Below, piece after piece: positions 1 to 9,157 of a stretch of DNA of 37,413 bases; the stretch's first letter is position 1; every line of letters begins with the position of its first letter. The DNA is taken from positions 1 to 37,413 of the IMG/VR virus record IMGVR_UViG_3300033993_001401; one strand, written 5' to 3'. This DNA is from a virus. The notes under the pieces are model-generated. The model worked only from the letters and a program-made list of their open reading frames with translations, searched no databases and was not told the DNA's origin. A program made the position numbers and the translations under genes.

Positions 1-5
1 AAAAT

Positions 6-29
6 AAATAATTTTATAAATTTTTTATA
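6..29 (-). promoter_or_regulatory. AT-rich promoter-like module leading out of the window
   Basis: On the minus strand this stretch reads as two TATAAAA-type blocks followed by ATTATTT. It resembles the AT-rich blocks that directly precede the TTTG boxes at 15140 and 29354. It lies just after the terminator of the scaffold-like gene and points out of the left edge, so it could be the upstream part of a promoter for the next late gene, possibly the major capsid gene. The -7 box would be outside the window, so this is a weak call. Confidence 0.25.
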
Positions 30-43
30 GAATATTTTGCACT

Positions 44-71
44 AAAAAAGGCAGCCCTTTCGAACTGCCCT
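44..71 (-). terminator. Rho-independent terminator after the scaffold-like gene
   Basis: On the minus strand GGCAG (69-65) and CTGCC (54-50) form a 5-bp stem that can be extended by wobble pairs, followed at once by a run of six T (49-44). It lies 27 bases after the stop of the gene at 98-928 and would end the left-hand minus-strand transcript. Confidence 0.8.
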
Positions 72-97
72 GACAAACTTTAAACCAAACTTACAAA

Positions 98-928
98 CTA
101 AATTAAACCATTATCTTGCATGTATTTCAATCGCGCTGGATGAATACCGCTTTTTGTTTTTTCATCTATTTCAAAACTTTTTGTTTGACCGCCGTTACTT
201 TGTTTTTCGAAATTATATTCAGCTGCAATAATTTCAAATAACGTTTCGTACTTTAGGTTTTCCGTTGGCTTAGATGGATGCTTTACGCGGTTACCATCTT
301 TGTTAACCCATATGTTAGAATCGCCATCAATTTCAAAATCAAAACCGCGTTCACGAATTTCAGCTTCTAAAATGGCCCTCATTTCTTTAGGCGCTAAACG
401 TGCATTTTTTACAGATTCAACTAATGATCCGCGGACCTTATCTATTTGCTGATTTTTAATGTAGCTTTGAAATTTACCTTGTTCTTCTTTAATAGCTTGT
501 TGCATTAGCATTTCTTTTTCATTTAGCTTTGCATTTGCTAATTCAAGTTGTTGCGTTAGCTGTTGAAGTTTTTGAGCATCAGCAGATGTGTATTCTTGCT
601 TTAGCTTTTCCAACGTTTCTAATTGGCTATTCTTTAAATCAGAAACAATAGTTTTAAACCTATCTTTTTTGTCTATTCCTTCATATTTTTTTAGGTCAAT
701 AGCAAAAGCATCAGCAATTTGCTTTTCTGTTTTTGCGTATGCAGCGCCAAATAATTCAGCGCTTTTAGCTTCTTCAATCTGTTTGCCTAAACGTTCCTGT
801 ACAGTACGTTCAAGTTTAGATACATAACCTGTTACGGCATCGTCAATGTTAATTTCGTTGTTTTCAATTTTGCTTAGTGTTTCATTATCGAAACCAAGCT
901 TTTCTACTACTGATTTTAAGAATTCCAT
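98..928 (-). CDS. putative scaffolding-like phage head protein (276 aa)
   Basis: The protein is highly charged and helical, with a long coiled-coil stretch rich in K, E, Q and L from about residue 90 to 170. Its C-terminal part holds the short motif KSGIHPARLKYMQ. This size and composition are typical of phage scaffolding proteins, which guide capsid assembly and then leave the procapsid. It follows the Mu F-like and endolysin genes and ends just before a terminator, where a capsid gene often follows; that gene would lie outside the window. It starts at ATG with only 13 bases between it and the upstream gene. The role is inferred from composition and place; another coiled-coil structural protein is possible. 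Confidence 0.55.
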   Translation of the reverse strand: MEFLKSVVEKLGFDNETLSKIENNEINIDDAVTGYVSKLERTVQERLGKQIEEAKSAELFGAAYAKTEKQIADAFAIDLKKYEGIDKKDRFKTIVSDLKNSQLETLEKLKQEYTSADAQKLQQLTQQLELANAKLNEKEMLMQQAIKEEQGKFQSYIKNQQIDKVRGSLVESVKNARLAPKEMRAILEAEIRERGFDFEIDGDSNIWVNKDGNRVKHPSKPTENLKYETLFEIIAAEYNFEKQSNGGQTKSFEIDEKTKSGIHPARLKYMQDNGLI

Positions 929-941
929 GTGTTAAAATTTA

Positions 942-1286
942 TTAAGAAAATAATACTTTTTTAAAGTCTTCAAGTTTAATCTGTAATGGTATTTCATAAC
1001 CACCTTTTAAAATAACCTTAGTAAATGGTTCATTAGTATCAATATAAAATGATTGATAAAAAGCTGCAACTTCATCAAGGTCAATAATGCACGTTTCTTC
1101 ATATTCATTTATCATATCTGTTTCGTCAACACCTTCAATAATTCGCTTTGTTATTTCTTCTTTTAGCTTTGAAGCCTGAATGTAATCTTCATTTTTTACA
1201 GCATCATCAAAATCATTTTGTAGTTCTTTAATGCTTTTTTCTTCATCTCCTTCGAGCATAATAATGAATTGGGCAAATCTTGGCAT
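942..1286 (-). CDS. hypothetical protein with a UVR-like helical motif (114 aa)
   Basis: I do not recognise a family for the whole protein. Residues 22-45 (LQNDFDDAVKNEDYIQASKL and following) fit the UVR motif of UvrB, UvrC and McsA, a short helical hairpin used for protein contacts. The C-terminal half is predicted to be beta-rich and resembles no enzyme I know. It lies between a 64-aa protein (one base apart) and the scaffold-like gene, so it is part of the late transcript. A repair role is not implied, because the motif is short and could have arisen independently. Confidence 0.6.
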   Translation of the reverse strand: MPRFAQFIIMLEGDEEKSIKELQNDFDDAVKNEDYIQASKLKEEITKRIIEGVDETDMINEYEETCIIDLDEVAAFYQSFYIDTNEPFTKVILKGGYEIPLQIKLEDFKKVLFS

Positions 1287-1287
1287 A

Positions 1288-1482
1288 TTATCTACGTTTA
1301 TTTGCGCAGCCGCAGCCGCGTTTAGGTGGTGTAATAGTTCTTTGAATAGGTTGCGCTGGTTCTGATACGTGAATAGTACCGAGATAGTTATAATTACCTG
1401 TTTGCTGTTCGGTGTACCATTGCGCGGGCGTGAATTGGTATTCAGTACCGTTTGTTTTATGCTTTGCTTTTATTACTAACAT
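1288..1482 (-). CDS. hypothetical small protein with C-terminal CGCANKRR (64 aa)
   Basis: This is a short basic protein of unknown function. It has a compact core with aromatic residues (QWYTEQQTGNYNYLG) and ends in PPKRGCGCANKRR, where the two cysteines could bind metal or form a disulfide. It is packed one base from each neighbour (endolysin upstream, 114-aa protein downstream), which supports it as a real gene of the late operon. Confidence 0.6.
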   Translation of the reverse strand: MLVIKAKHKTNGTEYQFTPAQWYTEQQTGNYNYLGTIHVSEPAQPIQRTITPPKRGCGCANKRR

Positions 1483-1483
1483 G

Positions 1484-2110
1484 CTATAATTCTATTAGTG
1501 TAAAGTTAATAAGTTGATTAAGCTTAAATATTTTGATAGCTTCGAACCATCGTGCATCAGGAACAACTAAACAACCAGCTGACCAACTATCAACAGCATG
1601 ACCGATGCCGCCACGATGAAAGTTGATGCCGTACCAACCTTTAGTTTTAACTGTTTTATCTAACTTGCGGTCACGTGTATTATCGCGGAAAATTTCTATT
1701 GCACCCGCTTGAAAAAAGTAAGGCGCATTTAACCAAAGGTGTTTCCAATCACGTGCAGTAACAAATTTATGAGATGCTATCACTTGCTGCTCACATGCAA
1801 CCGCGCTACCTGTAATGCCGCCAACAGTAAGCGGATTAAATACAATGAAATCGCCGGGTGTTGTGCTACATGGTAAAATCATATCGGCGATGCGGTTATT
1901 AAACCTGATGCAGTAATCAGAAAACTTATTATCGAATGTTTGGTCTGTTCGTACCCAAACTAAATCATTTACAGGCTTAACCCAACCACGAATGTTCATT
2001 TCGGCATCAATCCATTGCTTAGCACCTGTAAGTGTTAAGGGCCCAACTATGCCATCAATGGCACCGCTATAATAACCGCGTTCTTTAAGAAGTTTTTGAA
2101 AGTTTTTCAT
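1484..2110 (-). CDS. endolysin-like protein: peptidoglycan-binding domain plus YkuD-type L,D-transpeptidase fold
   Basis: Residues 1-35 (FQKLLKERGYYSGAIDGIVG) form a PG_binding_1-type repeat that contacts peptidoglycan. The C-terminal part carries NFHRGG at about 163-168 and DSWSAGC at about 174-180, which matches the H...[S]xGC active site of the YkuD family; H165 or H171 and C180 would be catalytic. In phages such proteins are thought to act on the cell wall at lysis or as structural lysins. No signal peptide is visible, so export would need a holin. It lies 3 bases after the Mu F-like gene. Whether it cleaves or transfers peptide bonds cannot be told from sequence. Confidence 0.75.
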   Translation of the reverse strand: MKNFQKLLKERGYYSGAIDGIVGPLTLTGAKQWIDAEMNIRGWVKPVNDLVWVRTDQTFDNKFSDYCIRFNNRIADMILPCSTTPGDFIVFNPLTVGGITGSAVACEQQVIASHKFVTARDWKHLWLNAPYFFQAGAIEIFRDNTRDRKLDKTVKTKGWYGINFHRGGIGHAVDSWSAGCLVVPDARWFEAIKIFKLNQLINFTLIEL

Positions 2111-2113
2111 GTG

Positions 2114-2965
2114 TTATTTTTTAATATAGTTTTGTGATCGTACCGGGTAAGCAATGTGCCTACAATTAAAACCGCCGCGATTCTGACAAAAGTTTTCAGG
2201 CGTTGTATCGGGTATCATACCTGTACCGTTATTATCAGCCCAATCTATTTCATCTTGCAAATCTTCAAATAATATCAAACCTAATTTGCCGTTTTTATCT
2301 TCATTAACCCACCGTTCACATTGTGCGCGGCTATCTTTAACAATAGAACCAACGTAAAGCAAAGCATCCATCTTATAAGACTTTCGTACCGCTTCATTAA
2401 CCACACCATCATATTGTAATAACGCGTCACGTGAGGCCTGTAAACTAATTCTTTTTAATACGCCTTGCCGCGCTTCAGTTGTTGTTAATTGGCCTGCAAT
2501 AGAAGTTACAACATCTGTTAAACTGCTGCCCTGATTTACTGCAATTAGCAATTCATTTTTAAGCGGGTTTATTAGATTTACGTTTAAGCCTTGGCCCTGC
2601 ATTGCCGCAATAACATTATTAACAGCATATCTTCTAAATGGATTCAAAAAACTTTTTGTTATATCAATGCCGTTTAATTCTTGTTGCGCAAGCTGTGTAT
2701 TAGCGCCAATTTCGTCAAAGTTTTCTAAAAAAGCCGAAACCATTACATTATAACCAGCCTTTTCTAAAAACCTATTTATTGCTGTTTTAAACGAACTTAA
2801 ACGCGCTATGTTTTCTTTAGACCTTACTAAATTGCCCGATGTAGTTCTAAACTTATTTATCCAATCAACAACTTGTTTTACAAATTTCGGTTCTACTTTA
2901 TTAAACCGCTTTTGTAAAATTTCTAATGCTTTGTCGTTAATTCGTTCGGGTTTATTGAAATCCAT
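2114..2965 (-). CDS. Mu F-like / SPP1 gp7-like minor head protein
   Basis: The C-terminal third has the pattern of phage Mu F and SPP1 gp7 head proteins: KDSRAQCERWV, then ENFCQNRGGFNCRHIAYPV, with Cys and His residues that end the domain. The N-terminal two thirds are helical. These proteins sit at the portal inside the capsid and act in assembly or DNA ejection. The gene starts in a TAATG overlap with the portal gene stop, the usual portal to gp7 order, which strongly supports the call. Length (283 aa) is normal for a head protein without a toxin fusion. Confidence 0.85.
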   Translation of the reverse strand: MDFNKPERINDKALEILQKRFNKVEPKFVKQVVDWINKFRTTSGNLVRSKENIARLSSFKTAINRFLEKAGYNVMVSAFLENFDEIGANTQLAQQELNGIDITKSFLNPFRRYAVNNVIAAMQGQGLNVNLINPLKNELLIAVNQGSSLTDVVTSIAGQLTTTEARQGVLKRISLQASRDALLQYDGVVNEAVRKSYKMDALLYVGSIVKDSRAQCERWVNEDKNGKLGLILFEDLQDEIDWADNNGTGMIPDTTPENFCQNRGGFNCRHIAYPVRSQNYIKK

Positions 2966-4746
2966 TAGTTATTATCTTCGTCGTTATCGTCGTTATTATC
3001 TTCGTCATTATCTGAGTTATCTGAATTATTAAATTCATCCATATTAACTTCGGGAATTACATTACTTGCAACAGCATCAAAACGTGGTGCTAACTTTGCA
3101 TCAATAGCATTTTTAATAGCTGTGTAATCATTATTCATAATATCAAAGCCTTCATCGTAATACAATTCTGTAACAGCATCAAAAACAAACTGCGCGCTTA
3201 TTGCATCCTTTTCTGTTATTTGGCCCGATGCTAACAAATTTACGCGTTCATCTACCGTATAAAGATAAGCACTATTATACATTGCGCAAATGGTAGCTAT
3301 TTGGCGCGCTATTGCATCAGAATTGTAACGGCGATCAACATAGCTAATATAACTTTCGTAACGTATAGCAGTCGGCAAACCTTTTTGCGATAGTGCAAAT
3401 TCTGCCATCAATTCTGTTTCGGTTTTAAGGTCAAAACTGATAGGCGGGTTTACCATTATTGCACTTTCGGTATCCATAAACACAATGGCCTGAATAATAC
3501 GTAAAACATCCTTATAACGCGCATAAACATCATCGCTAATTTTACCTACTTCAATATATTCTGGTTCGCGGTCTAATTCTTTAGCCACGCCCGATTGTGC
3601 AGCTTTTAAACTACGGTTAATGTTTAGCACTTGTTCGGCTTTTCCTAACGCCTCAGAAGCTACTTTGTTAGTTTCTTGAATAGTTGAAACATCAGGGCTA
3701 TAATATCTTATCGGTTCAACTTGCTGTTTATCATTATCTCCAAACTTAGATGTAGTAGGATTTAAGTTATACGCTGCCAATGGCGTAATGCTTAGCACTT
3801 TGCCGTGCCCGTGACAAGTTTTACAAGTTATGCTATTATCGTAGTTATTTGGGTCTGGTACGCGGCCCACACCATTACAGCTATTACAATCAACCCCTTC
3901 AACAAATTTAATAGGGAAGCATGTCGCAAGCATAACCGATTTATGCTGATTGTCAAATATAGCAGCATCATTAAGATACGGTATTGCAGGGCTAAAATCA
4001 GACTTATAAATTTTAAACGTATTGCCATAAGAATCATATTTAGGTACAACGCGACCGCCTAAAGTTACCCACGGCATTACACCGCTGTTGTGTTCATAGA
4101 TAACCTCAAACATTGTTTTGTCACCATAGCTACGGGCCTGCGCATAAAACATATCTGTAACAATATGATAATAAAGCGGATTTTCAATGCCTAAAGTTGA
4201 ATATTTATTTTTGCTTATGCCTTTATAAATTAGTAGTCTGTATTCAGGGTCATTAAAAATAATCCTATCAGACTGAATTACTTTCATATCTACATTAACG
4301 CGCACGTTATCGGTTTCAATACCTTCTCCTTTAGGTTCGATAAGTAAAACGGCGTTCGGATCAAGTACGCGATTGGGAATAAAAACAGAAAATACAAAAG
4401 ACTGCAAAGTATTTTCGCCAAACTTTTCATTTTCTGCAAATTGTTGCATGTCCATATTTTCAAACCTAACAGAATGCTTAGCTGAACTTAGAAGCCTATG
4501 CAGTTCGGTTATTGCCTTAACCAATGGCGATTCTGTTTTAGGCTGATATGTATTTTTACGATAGTTTAATATCTGTTCATCTTCATTTGGAAATGCTTTA
4601 TCTAACGCAGGCGGCACTTCACCGTAGAAGTGAGGCTTAATGCTTTCATAAATACGCTTCCAATCCGCTTTGAATGGGTGTACAGGCGGATTTAGTATTG
4701 TAGCATTTACAGTATTTAAAAATTCGTAAAACTGTTCTATGTTCAT
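2965..4746 (-). CDS. portal protein with an inserted CxxCxGxG zinc ribbon
   Basis: The portal forms the ring through which DNA is packaged and ejected. The call rests on length (593 aa), the mixed alpha/beta N-terminal core, the long helical stretch after residue 360 (KVASEALGKAEQVLNINRSL) and its place next to a Mu F-like gene. Odd feature: residues 287-315 hold CNSCNGVG and CKTCHGHG, with C287, C290, C308 and C311 arranged as one DnaJ-type zinc site. The C-terminus is a repetitive acidic tail of D, N and E. TerL is on the same strand but 13 kb upstream, not adjacent as in many phages. Family is inferred; the zinc site is seen directly. Confidence 0.8.
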   Translation of the reverse strand: MNIEQFYEFLNTVNATILNPPVHPFKADWKRIYESIKPHFYGEVPPALDKAFPNEDEQILNYRKNTYQPKTESPLVKAITELHRLLSSAKHSVRFENMDMQQFAENEKFGENTLQSFVFSVFIPNRVLDPNAVLLIEPKGEGIETDNVRVNVDMKVIQSDRIIFNDPEYRLLIYKGISKNKYSTLGIENPLYYHIVTDMFYAQARSYGDKTMFEVIYEHNSGVMPWVTLGGRVVPKYDSYGNTFKIYKSDFSPAIPYLNDAAIFDNQHKSVMLATCFPIKFVEGVDCNSCNGVGRVPDPNNYDNSITCKTCHGHGKVLSITPLAAYNLNPTTSKFGDNDKQQVEPIRYYSPDVSTIQETNKVASEALGKAEQVLNINRSLKAAQSGVAKELDREPEYIEVGKISDDVYARYKDVLRIIQAIVFMDTESAIMVNPPISFDLKTETELMAEFALSQKGLPTAIRYESYISYVDRRYNSDAIARQIATICAMYNSAYLYTVDERVNLLASGQITEKDAISAQFVFDAVTELYYDEGFDIMNNDYTAIKNAIDAKLAPRFDAVASNVIPEVNMDEFNNSDNSDNDEDNNDDNDEDNN

Positions 4747-4764
4747 TCTATTTGATTTTAAATA

Positions 4765-4789
4765 GGGCGGCTACATTATATAACCGCCC
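4765..4789 (-). terminator. GC-rich hairpin between structural genes (weak terminator)
   Basis: GGGCGG (4765-4770) and CCGCCC (4784-4789) form a 6-bp stem with a 13-base loop. On the minus strand it is followed by TATTTAAAA, a poor T-tract. It lies between the Big_2 gene and the portal gene and could partly end or slow transcription, or protect the 3' end of the upstream message. Confidence 0.45.
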
Positions 4790-4798
4790 TTATAAATA

Positions 4799-5674
4799 CT
4801 ATGGTGTAATTGTAATTACAAGTGAACCAGTTACGCCCGAAGCATCATTAGCTGTAGCAATTACAGTAACAGTACCCGGTGCAGTAGCAGTAAGCAAACC
4901 ACCACTGCTAATAGTTGCCGTACCTGTGCCGTTAACAACCGACCAAGTAACAGTAGCATCAGTAGCGTTTACAGGTAATACAGCTGCAAGCATTTGCAAT
5001 GTAGAACCATCAGCAACAGTTGTTACGTTACCTGTGCCTGTTACAACAATTGAAGTTACCCAACAAACGTTATAAGGTAGTGTTAGCAAGAAGTCTAAAG
5101 ACAATTGGCTAAATGTACCAAGCTGTTCATTGTATCTAAATTCAACGGTCCAGTAAGCATCATCTTCATCAGTTTCAGCAATCTGATAAAAAGGTCTAAC
5201 AGTTACGTTTGAATACCAACCTAAGAATCTACCATCGCAAGTTACAAAACCAAATTCATAACCAGCAGCTTTAGCAGGATTTGATAGGAAATTGTAAAGC
5301 GCATCAATAGTAAATGTAAGATCATTTTCAGCATCAGTTAGTGAAACAACACGCGACTGCTTTACTACCTCCTCCTGACCGCAGCTACCACGCTTTTTAG
5401 TAGTAAATTCAGGTGCAGGCAAACCACCGCTAATACGTGAACCGTTAACGCGGCCAAAAACGTTTTTATCAGCTATTGCAGTTTCCCATTCAGTAGAATC
5501 TGTAATATCGGAAAATTCGTAGTTACATTTTTTTGCAAACCAACCAGCAATACCACCGCTGTATACAGTAGAATCGCACGGGTCACAAAGGTAGTTAGGG
5601 GCGTTATCCTCGTCTATGCAAGGCGGGCAAACACCGAACGCGCCCAAAAACCCATTTATAAAAGAAATATTCAT
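4799..5674 (-). CDS. structural protein with C-terminal Ig-like Big_2 domain (candidate tail tube protein)
   Basis: Residues about 205-291 form a Big_2-type Ig-like domain: V.TG...T.VADGSTLQ..A...P.NATDATVTWSV...TAT...GLLTA..PGTVTVIA. The first 200 residues are beta-rich with several cysteines (CPPC, CDPC) and are not recognised. A tail tube domain followed by an Ig-like domain is known from lambda gpV and related proteins, where the Ig domain decorates the tail surface and may touch cells or glycans. Here the gene lies between tail genes and the portal, so a major tail protein is the best guess, but another virion protein is possible. Confidence 0.6.
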   Translation of the reverse strand: MNISFINGFLGAFGVCPPCIDEDNAPNYLCDPCDSTVYSGGIAGWFAKKCNYEFSDITDSTEWETAIADKNVFGRVNGSRISGGLPAPEFTTKKRGSCGQEEVVKQSRVVSLTDAENDLTFTIDALYNFLSNPAKAAGYEFGFVTCDGRFLGWYSNVTVRPFYQIAETDEDDAYWTVEFRYNEQLGTFSQLSLDFLLTLPYNVCWVTSIVVTGTGNVTTVADGSTLQMLAAVLPVNATDATVTWSVVNGTGTATISSGGLLTATAPGTVTVIATANDASGVTGSLVITITP

Positions 5675-5712
5675 ATTTTTTGTTTTTAAATATTTGTAAA
5701 TGAATTACGACC

Positions 5713-6666
5713 TCATCTACATTGTTTGTTATCTAATCGACATCTTTTGTCAAATGTCAGGTCTAACAAAAACATACGGTTATCTTCAGGTTTAGAATCA
5801 TATCTAAAGTTTTGATACTGCACACCATCAACAGTTACGTAATTGCCTCTCACAGCTTGTTGTAACATTTTAATGTAAAACGGTGGCACCGCGCCCGAAA
5901 TAATGCCGTAATTTTCTGTTATATCTTTACTAATAACTACATTTCTGTCATTTTCTGTTATCGCTTCAGTATCGCCAAAAAACTCAACAGTTCCAAATAT
6001 ACGAAGCGAATTGTAAAACGGTGTATTGTTAGAACCTAAATAGTTAGTTAAAGTTCCGTAAAAATTACCGTTACAATCATAATTTGCATAAGTACTATAA
6101 ATTAGTGAAGTATCGTTTAAGTTGCCGCAGCCTTCGACCTTTTTATAGTATTCTGTATAAAGCCTTTTATCAATTTCAGGTTCTAAAGTTATCTGATTTA
6201 TTTTGTAGTAATCAATGTACAATCTAAAGCAATCCAAATCAGCTGGGAACAAACCTGTATTAACAAACCACGTTTGAATGCTGCCCGTTGAAAGGCTTTG
6301 ACCTACATGGTAACTATCTGAAAAATCATCAATAAATTCTGATACTAAGTTACCGCAACAATCATATAAACTAACTACAACATAATGTGATGTACTTGTA
6401 CTTGTTTGAAAGCCTGCTACCAAAACGCTGTTAGGCTGATTATAATTATCAGTAACCTGTGTTTGAAATGGTATAATATCGCCTTCAACATACGGAATAT
6501 AAAACGGCAAATCAGAACCGCATAAATTACAGTTCCATGCATCAGTTTCGTTTTGCATAAAATTAGGCGGCAAAACAGGGCAGGCATACCGAATCGGTAC
6601 GGGCTGCCTAAATGAATATGTCCTACTAATTTCGGGCGTATATGAAACAGAATAATTTACTAACAT
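5713..6666 (-). CDS. hypothetical structural protein (317 aa)
   Basis: I do not recognise a family. The protein is beta-rich, with many aromatic residues and scattered cysteines (CNLCGS, CCGN, CGN, CNGN), like its neighbours in this tail region. It is likely part of the virion. A longer reading frame to 6684 would need a TTG start that overlaps the promoter-like box TATCTTTG at 6674-6681, so I chose the ATG at 6666. That ATG lies about 7 bases after the box, which would make the message almost leaderless. Confidence 0.65.
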   Translation of the reverse strand: MLVNYSVSYTPEISRTYSFRQPVPIRYACPVLPPNFMQNETDAWNCNLCGSDLPFYIPYVEGDIIPFQTQVTDNYNQPNSVLVAGFQTSTSTSHYVVVSLYDCCGNLVSEFIDDFSDSYHVGQSLSTGSIQTWFVNTGLFPADLDCFRLYIDYYKINQITLEPEIDKRLYTEYYKKVEGCGNLNDTSLIYSTYANYDCNGNFYGTLTNYLGSNNTPFYNSLRIFGTVEFFGDTEAITENDRNVVISKDITENYGIISGAVPPFYIKMLQQAVRGNYVTVDGVQYQNFRYDSKPEDNRMFLLDLTFDKRCRLDNKQCR

Positions 6667-6673
6667 ATATTCG

Positions 6674-6681
6674 CAAAGATA
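6674..6681 (-). promoter_or_regulatory. TAnnTTTG promoter box just before the 317-aa gene
   Basis: The minus strand reads TATCTTTG, a full match to the Bacteroidota -7 box TAnnTTTG, preceded by a T/A-rich stretch but without a clear TTTG box at -33. It is 7 bases from the ATG at 6666. If used, transcription would start at or next to the start codon. Confidence 0.4.
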
Positions 6682-6706
6682 CAAATAAAAATTAAATTAA
6701 AAAATT

Positions 6707-9157
6707 TTATCCTAAATCGCTACATTTATAGTTATTGTCAAAAGTTACAATAGGTATTAAACTTGGCGCAGGTATTGGAACTGATATTAAAATTTCGTGT
6801 CTTATTGTGTGTGGCCCTGTGCCCGGGTCGAAGTCAGCATCAACAATAAACCTATAATAAGCTATTGGAATTGTATCGCTAATCTTTATTGCTGTTACAA
6901 TATTGCCCGCGTAACTTAAAACGCCTACAGGGCTATTAGCATTATCAACAAAGTTATTTTGAACTATATTTATACCACCTACATAATCGGGATGTGCTAA
7001 TATTTCAGCTATAACCGCGGTTGGATCACCTGTAATTGTCCACAAAGGTAACACACCAACAGTTCTATAAGTTGAAGTTGAAGTAAGCGCAACCAAACCA
7101 ATAGGGCAATAATCTGGCACTTGCTGATATGCAATACCTGTTACCCAATAGCGCTGCCCTTGTGTTAGTTGTTGAACGTTTATTTTAAAAATAGCTTCAT
7201 TCGATGGCGCAAAAAAAGCATCAACATCGGCAAGTTTAGCACTTGTTAACTGTTGCATTTGTACTACAATTGGCGCCCAGCTTGATTCTTCTTCAATGGC
7301 ATTATTATTAGTATCGCCTGTTTCGCTTGCAGGGTAAATAGTAGCAATAAAATTTATAGAACCTGAAAAGGATGGGTCTTTTTCTACTTGCGCTATTATT
7401 TGGTCAGCATCGCAAATGTCAATTATTTCGGTTTTGATACCTAAAATATAATCGGCTAAATCGTAAAACTTAATGCTTAATAAGTTAGGTGTTATTGCAT
7501 CATTTTCGAAAACATCAACATCCAATTTTTGTACAAAATCTATTTGCGTTAATTGAGTTATGCCTGAAATTGTAGTCACCTGATTTAAACTAACAGTCCA
7601 TGTAATTTCAGTAGATGTGCCTGCATATTCTTCAGCTATTCTAAAAATGCAATCTAAAACTAAATCGGTTGCATCATTTGTTACAATAGTCATATCAGCC
7701 GTTGTAATTGGCGGCGATGCTGGTATAAAGCCCTGCACTTGATTAACTACACCCGGTACGTTTGTAAGTTTACAAATAATGCCCGCTACACTCGCATCAA
7801 AAGTACCTACTAAACCAATAGCATTTAATGCGGTTACATAGCTTGCTTTATCAATTTCTAATCTTGCTTTAATACGTTGGTGTGGCGCTATTGTTAATTC
7901 GTTGCCGCTATATTCTGTATTGTAAGTACTAAGATAACCTGTAATAGTTGGTATTGCAGGCGGCGTGTAAGTAGCTGTTAAAAGCGGGCTTAGATGTGAT
8001 GTTACATATTCAGGATTAACGTTGTCATGAATGTTTACTACTATATAATATTGTCCGTTTAGTTGAAGCTGTGTTCCATCAATAACAAATTGTACTTCTA
8101 TATCATCGGCAACAGGTACGTTTTCAAACCAATCCGATGGCGAATAAATAGCGCCGTTTAGTTGACCGCTGCCCGGTGTTGCCTGTGGTATTAAAGCATC
8201 TGATAATGATAAGTCAGTTACAAAATTAACATTATTTGCAGCTGTATCAACTCTAAAAAGCAATATCCGAACATCAGTAATAGCAGGATTTGCAACAGAT
8301 CCGTTATAAGCTTCACCCCTTAATAATATCCTTACAGAATTGTCTTCACCTACTGCTAACTGATTGCTTGCTATTGTAAAAATTGCGTTTGGTGGCGTTG
8401 ATGTATTTGGTTGTGCAGCTGTTGCCGTTACATTAGTTAATAGTGGCAAACTTGCGGCTGTTTGTGATGCGGAACTAATTTCAAGTTCTTTAATATATCG
8501 CATCAATAAACTATACCCACCATAATCAGAATTGTACCAACGTGCTTCAACAAGAATGTTTACAAAATTACCACCTACAGGAGTAGTTGCATTAGCTGAA
8601 AAACCTGTAGAATCAAATATTCTGCAAGCTAAACTTAAATTTTTTGTTTGATTGTAAACAACTTGACCTGTATTATTAGGTACACCTAAAGCACTTGAAG
8701 CTAAAAATCTATTGACATTTGAATTAGATGAATTGCCAAATATAAAATTAGTAGTGTCATTTGTTACGTAAAATTCAAATACTACTGTTGCTTCATCATG
8801 CGGTGGAGCATTCTTTGACATTTCACAATAGATATTTTGTAATGTCGGAATAGCAACGTTTAAAACAGCTTGTTGTGGTGTTGTGCTTAATGGATTTAAT
8901 GTTTGATAGCCAAAATCAAAAGCGTTTGTTTGATTTGATAAAACATAAAGCCCCGGGTTAAATCTTAGCTGTTTATTTAAAAAGCTATTTGCGCCCGAAC
9001 TATTTATTGTAAAAGTTAGACGAACTTTAATGCCTATTGCTAAACCTTCAACAGGAACAGCTGGTATTGTTGCAGCCGTAAACGTTGCAATGTTATATAA
9101 AACATTTCCGCTGCTGTCGATGCAATCTAATTGTATATTATCGTAAGTATAAGACAT
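6707..9157 (-). CDS. large beta-rich tail or baseplate structural protein (816 aa)
   Basis: The whole protein is rich in T, N, V and I with few charged residues and no long helices, as in multi-domain beta-sandwich virion proteins. Segments such as QRYWVTGIAYQQVPDYCPIG suggest fibronectin-like or similar modules, but no family is certain. It starts in a TAATG overlap with the stop of the 560-aa gene and is followed by the 317-aa gene after 40 bases, so it is translated as part of the tail module. A role in the tail tip or in host contact is inferred from position and composition only. Confidence 0.6.
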   Translation of the reverse strand: MSYTYDNIQLDCIDSSGNVLYNIATFTAATIPAVPVEGLAIGIKVRLTFTINSSGANSFLNKQLRFNPGLYVLSNQTNAFDFGYQTLNPLSTTPQQAVLNVAIPTLQNIYCEMSKNAPPHDEATVVFEFYVTNDTTNFIFGNSSNSNVNRFLASSALGVPNNTGQVVYNQTKNLSLACRIFDSTGFSANATTPVGGNFVNILVEARWYNSDYGGYSLLMRYIKELEISSASQTAASLPLLTNVTATAAQPNTSTPPNAIFTIASNQLAVGEDNSVRILLRGEAYNGSVANPAITDVRILLFRVDTAANNVNFVTDLSLSDALIPQATPGSGQLNGAIYSPSDWFENVPVADDIEVQFVIDGTQLQLNGQYYIVVNIHDNVNPEYVTSHLSPLLTATYTPPAIPTITGYLSTYNTEYSGNELTIAPHQRIKARLEIDKASYVTALNAIGLVGTFDASVAGIICKLTNVPGVVNQVQGFIPASPPITTADMTIVTNDATDLVLDCIFRIAEEYAGTSTEITWTVSLNQVTTISGITQLTQIDFVQKLDVDVFENDAITPNLLSIKFYDLADYILGIKTEIIDICDADQIIAQVEKDPSFSGSINFIATIYPASETGDTNNNAIEEESSWAPIVVQMQQLTSAKLADVDAFFAPSNEAIFKINVQQLTQGQRYWVTGIAYQQVPDYCPIGLVALTSTSTYRTVGVLPLWTITGDPTAVIAEILAHPDYVGGINIVQNNFVDNANSPVGVLSYAGNIVTAIKISDTIPIAYYRFIVDADFDPGTGPHTIRHEILISVPIPAPSLIPIVTFDNNYKCSDLG

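Noticed and set aside
3805-4062. Frames on both strands within the portal gene
   Set aside because: They overlap the portal fully, have odd composition and no start signals.
4752-5075. Plus-strand frame of 107 aa opposite the Big_2 gene
   Set aside because: It is a shadow of the antisense strand of a repeat-like T/V-rich coding sequence; no leader or partner genes on that strand.
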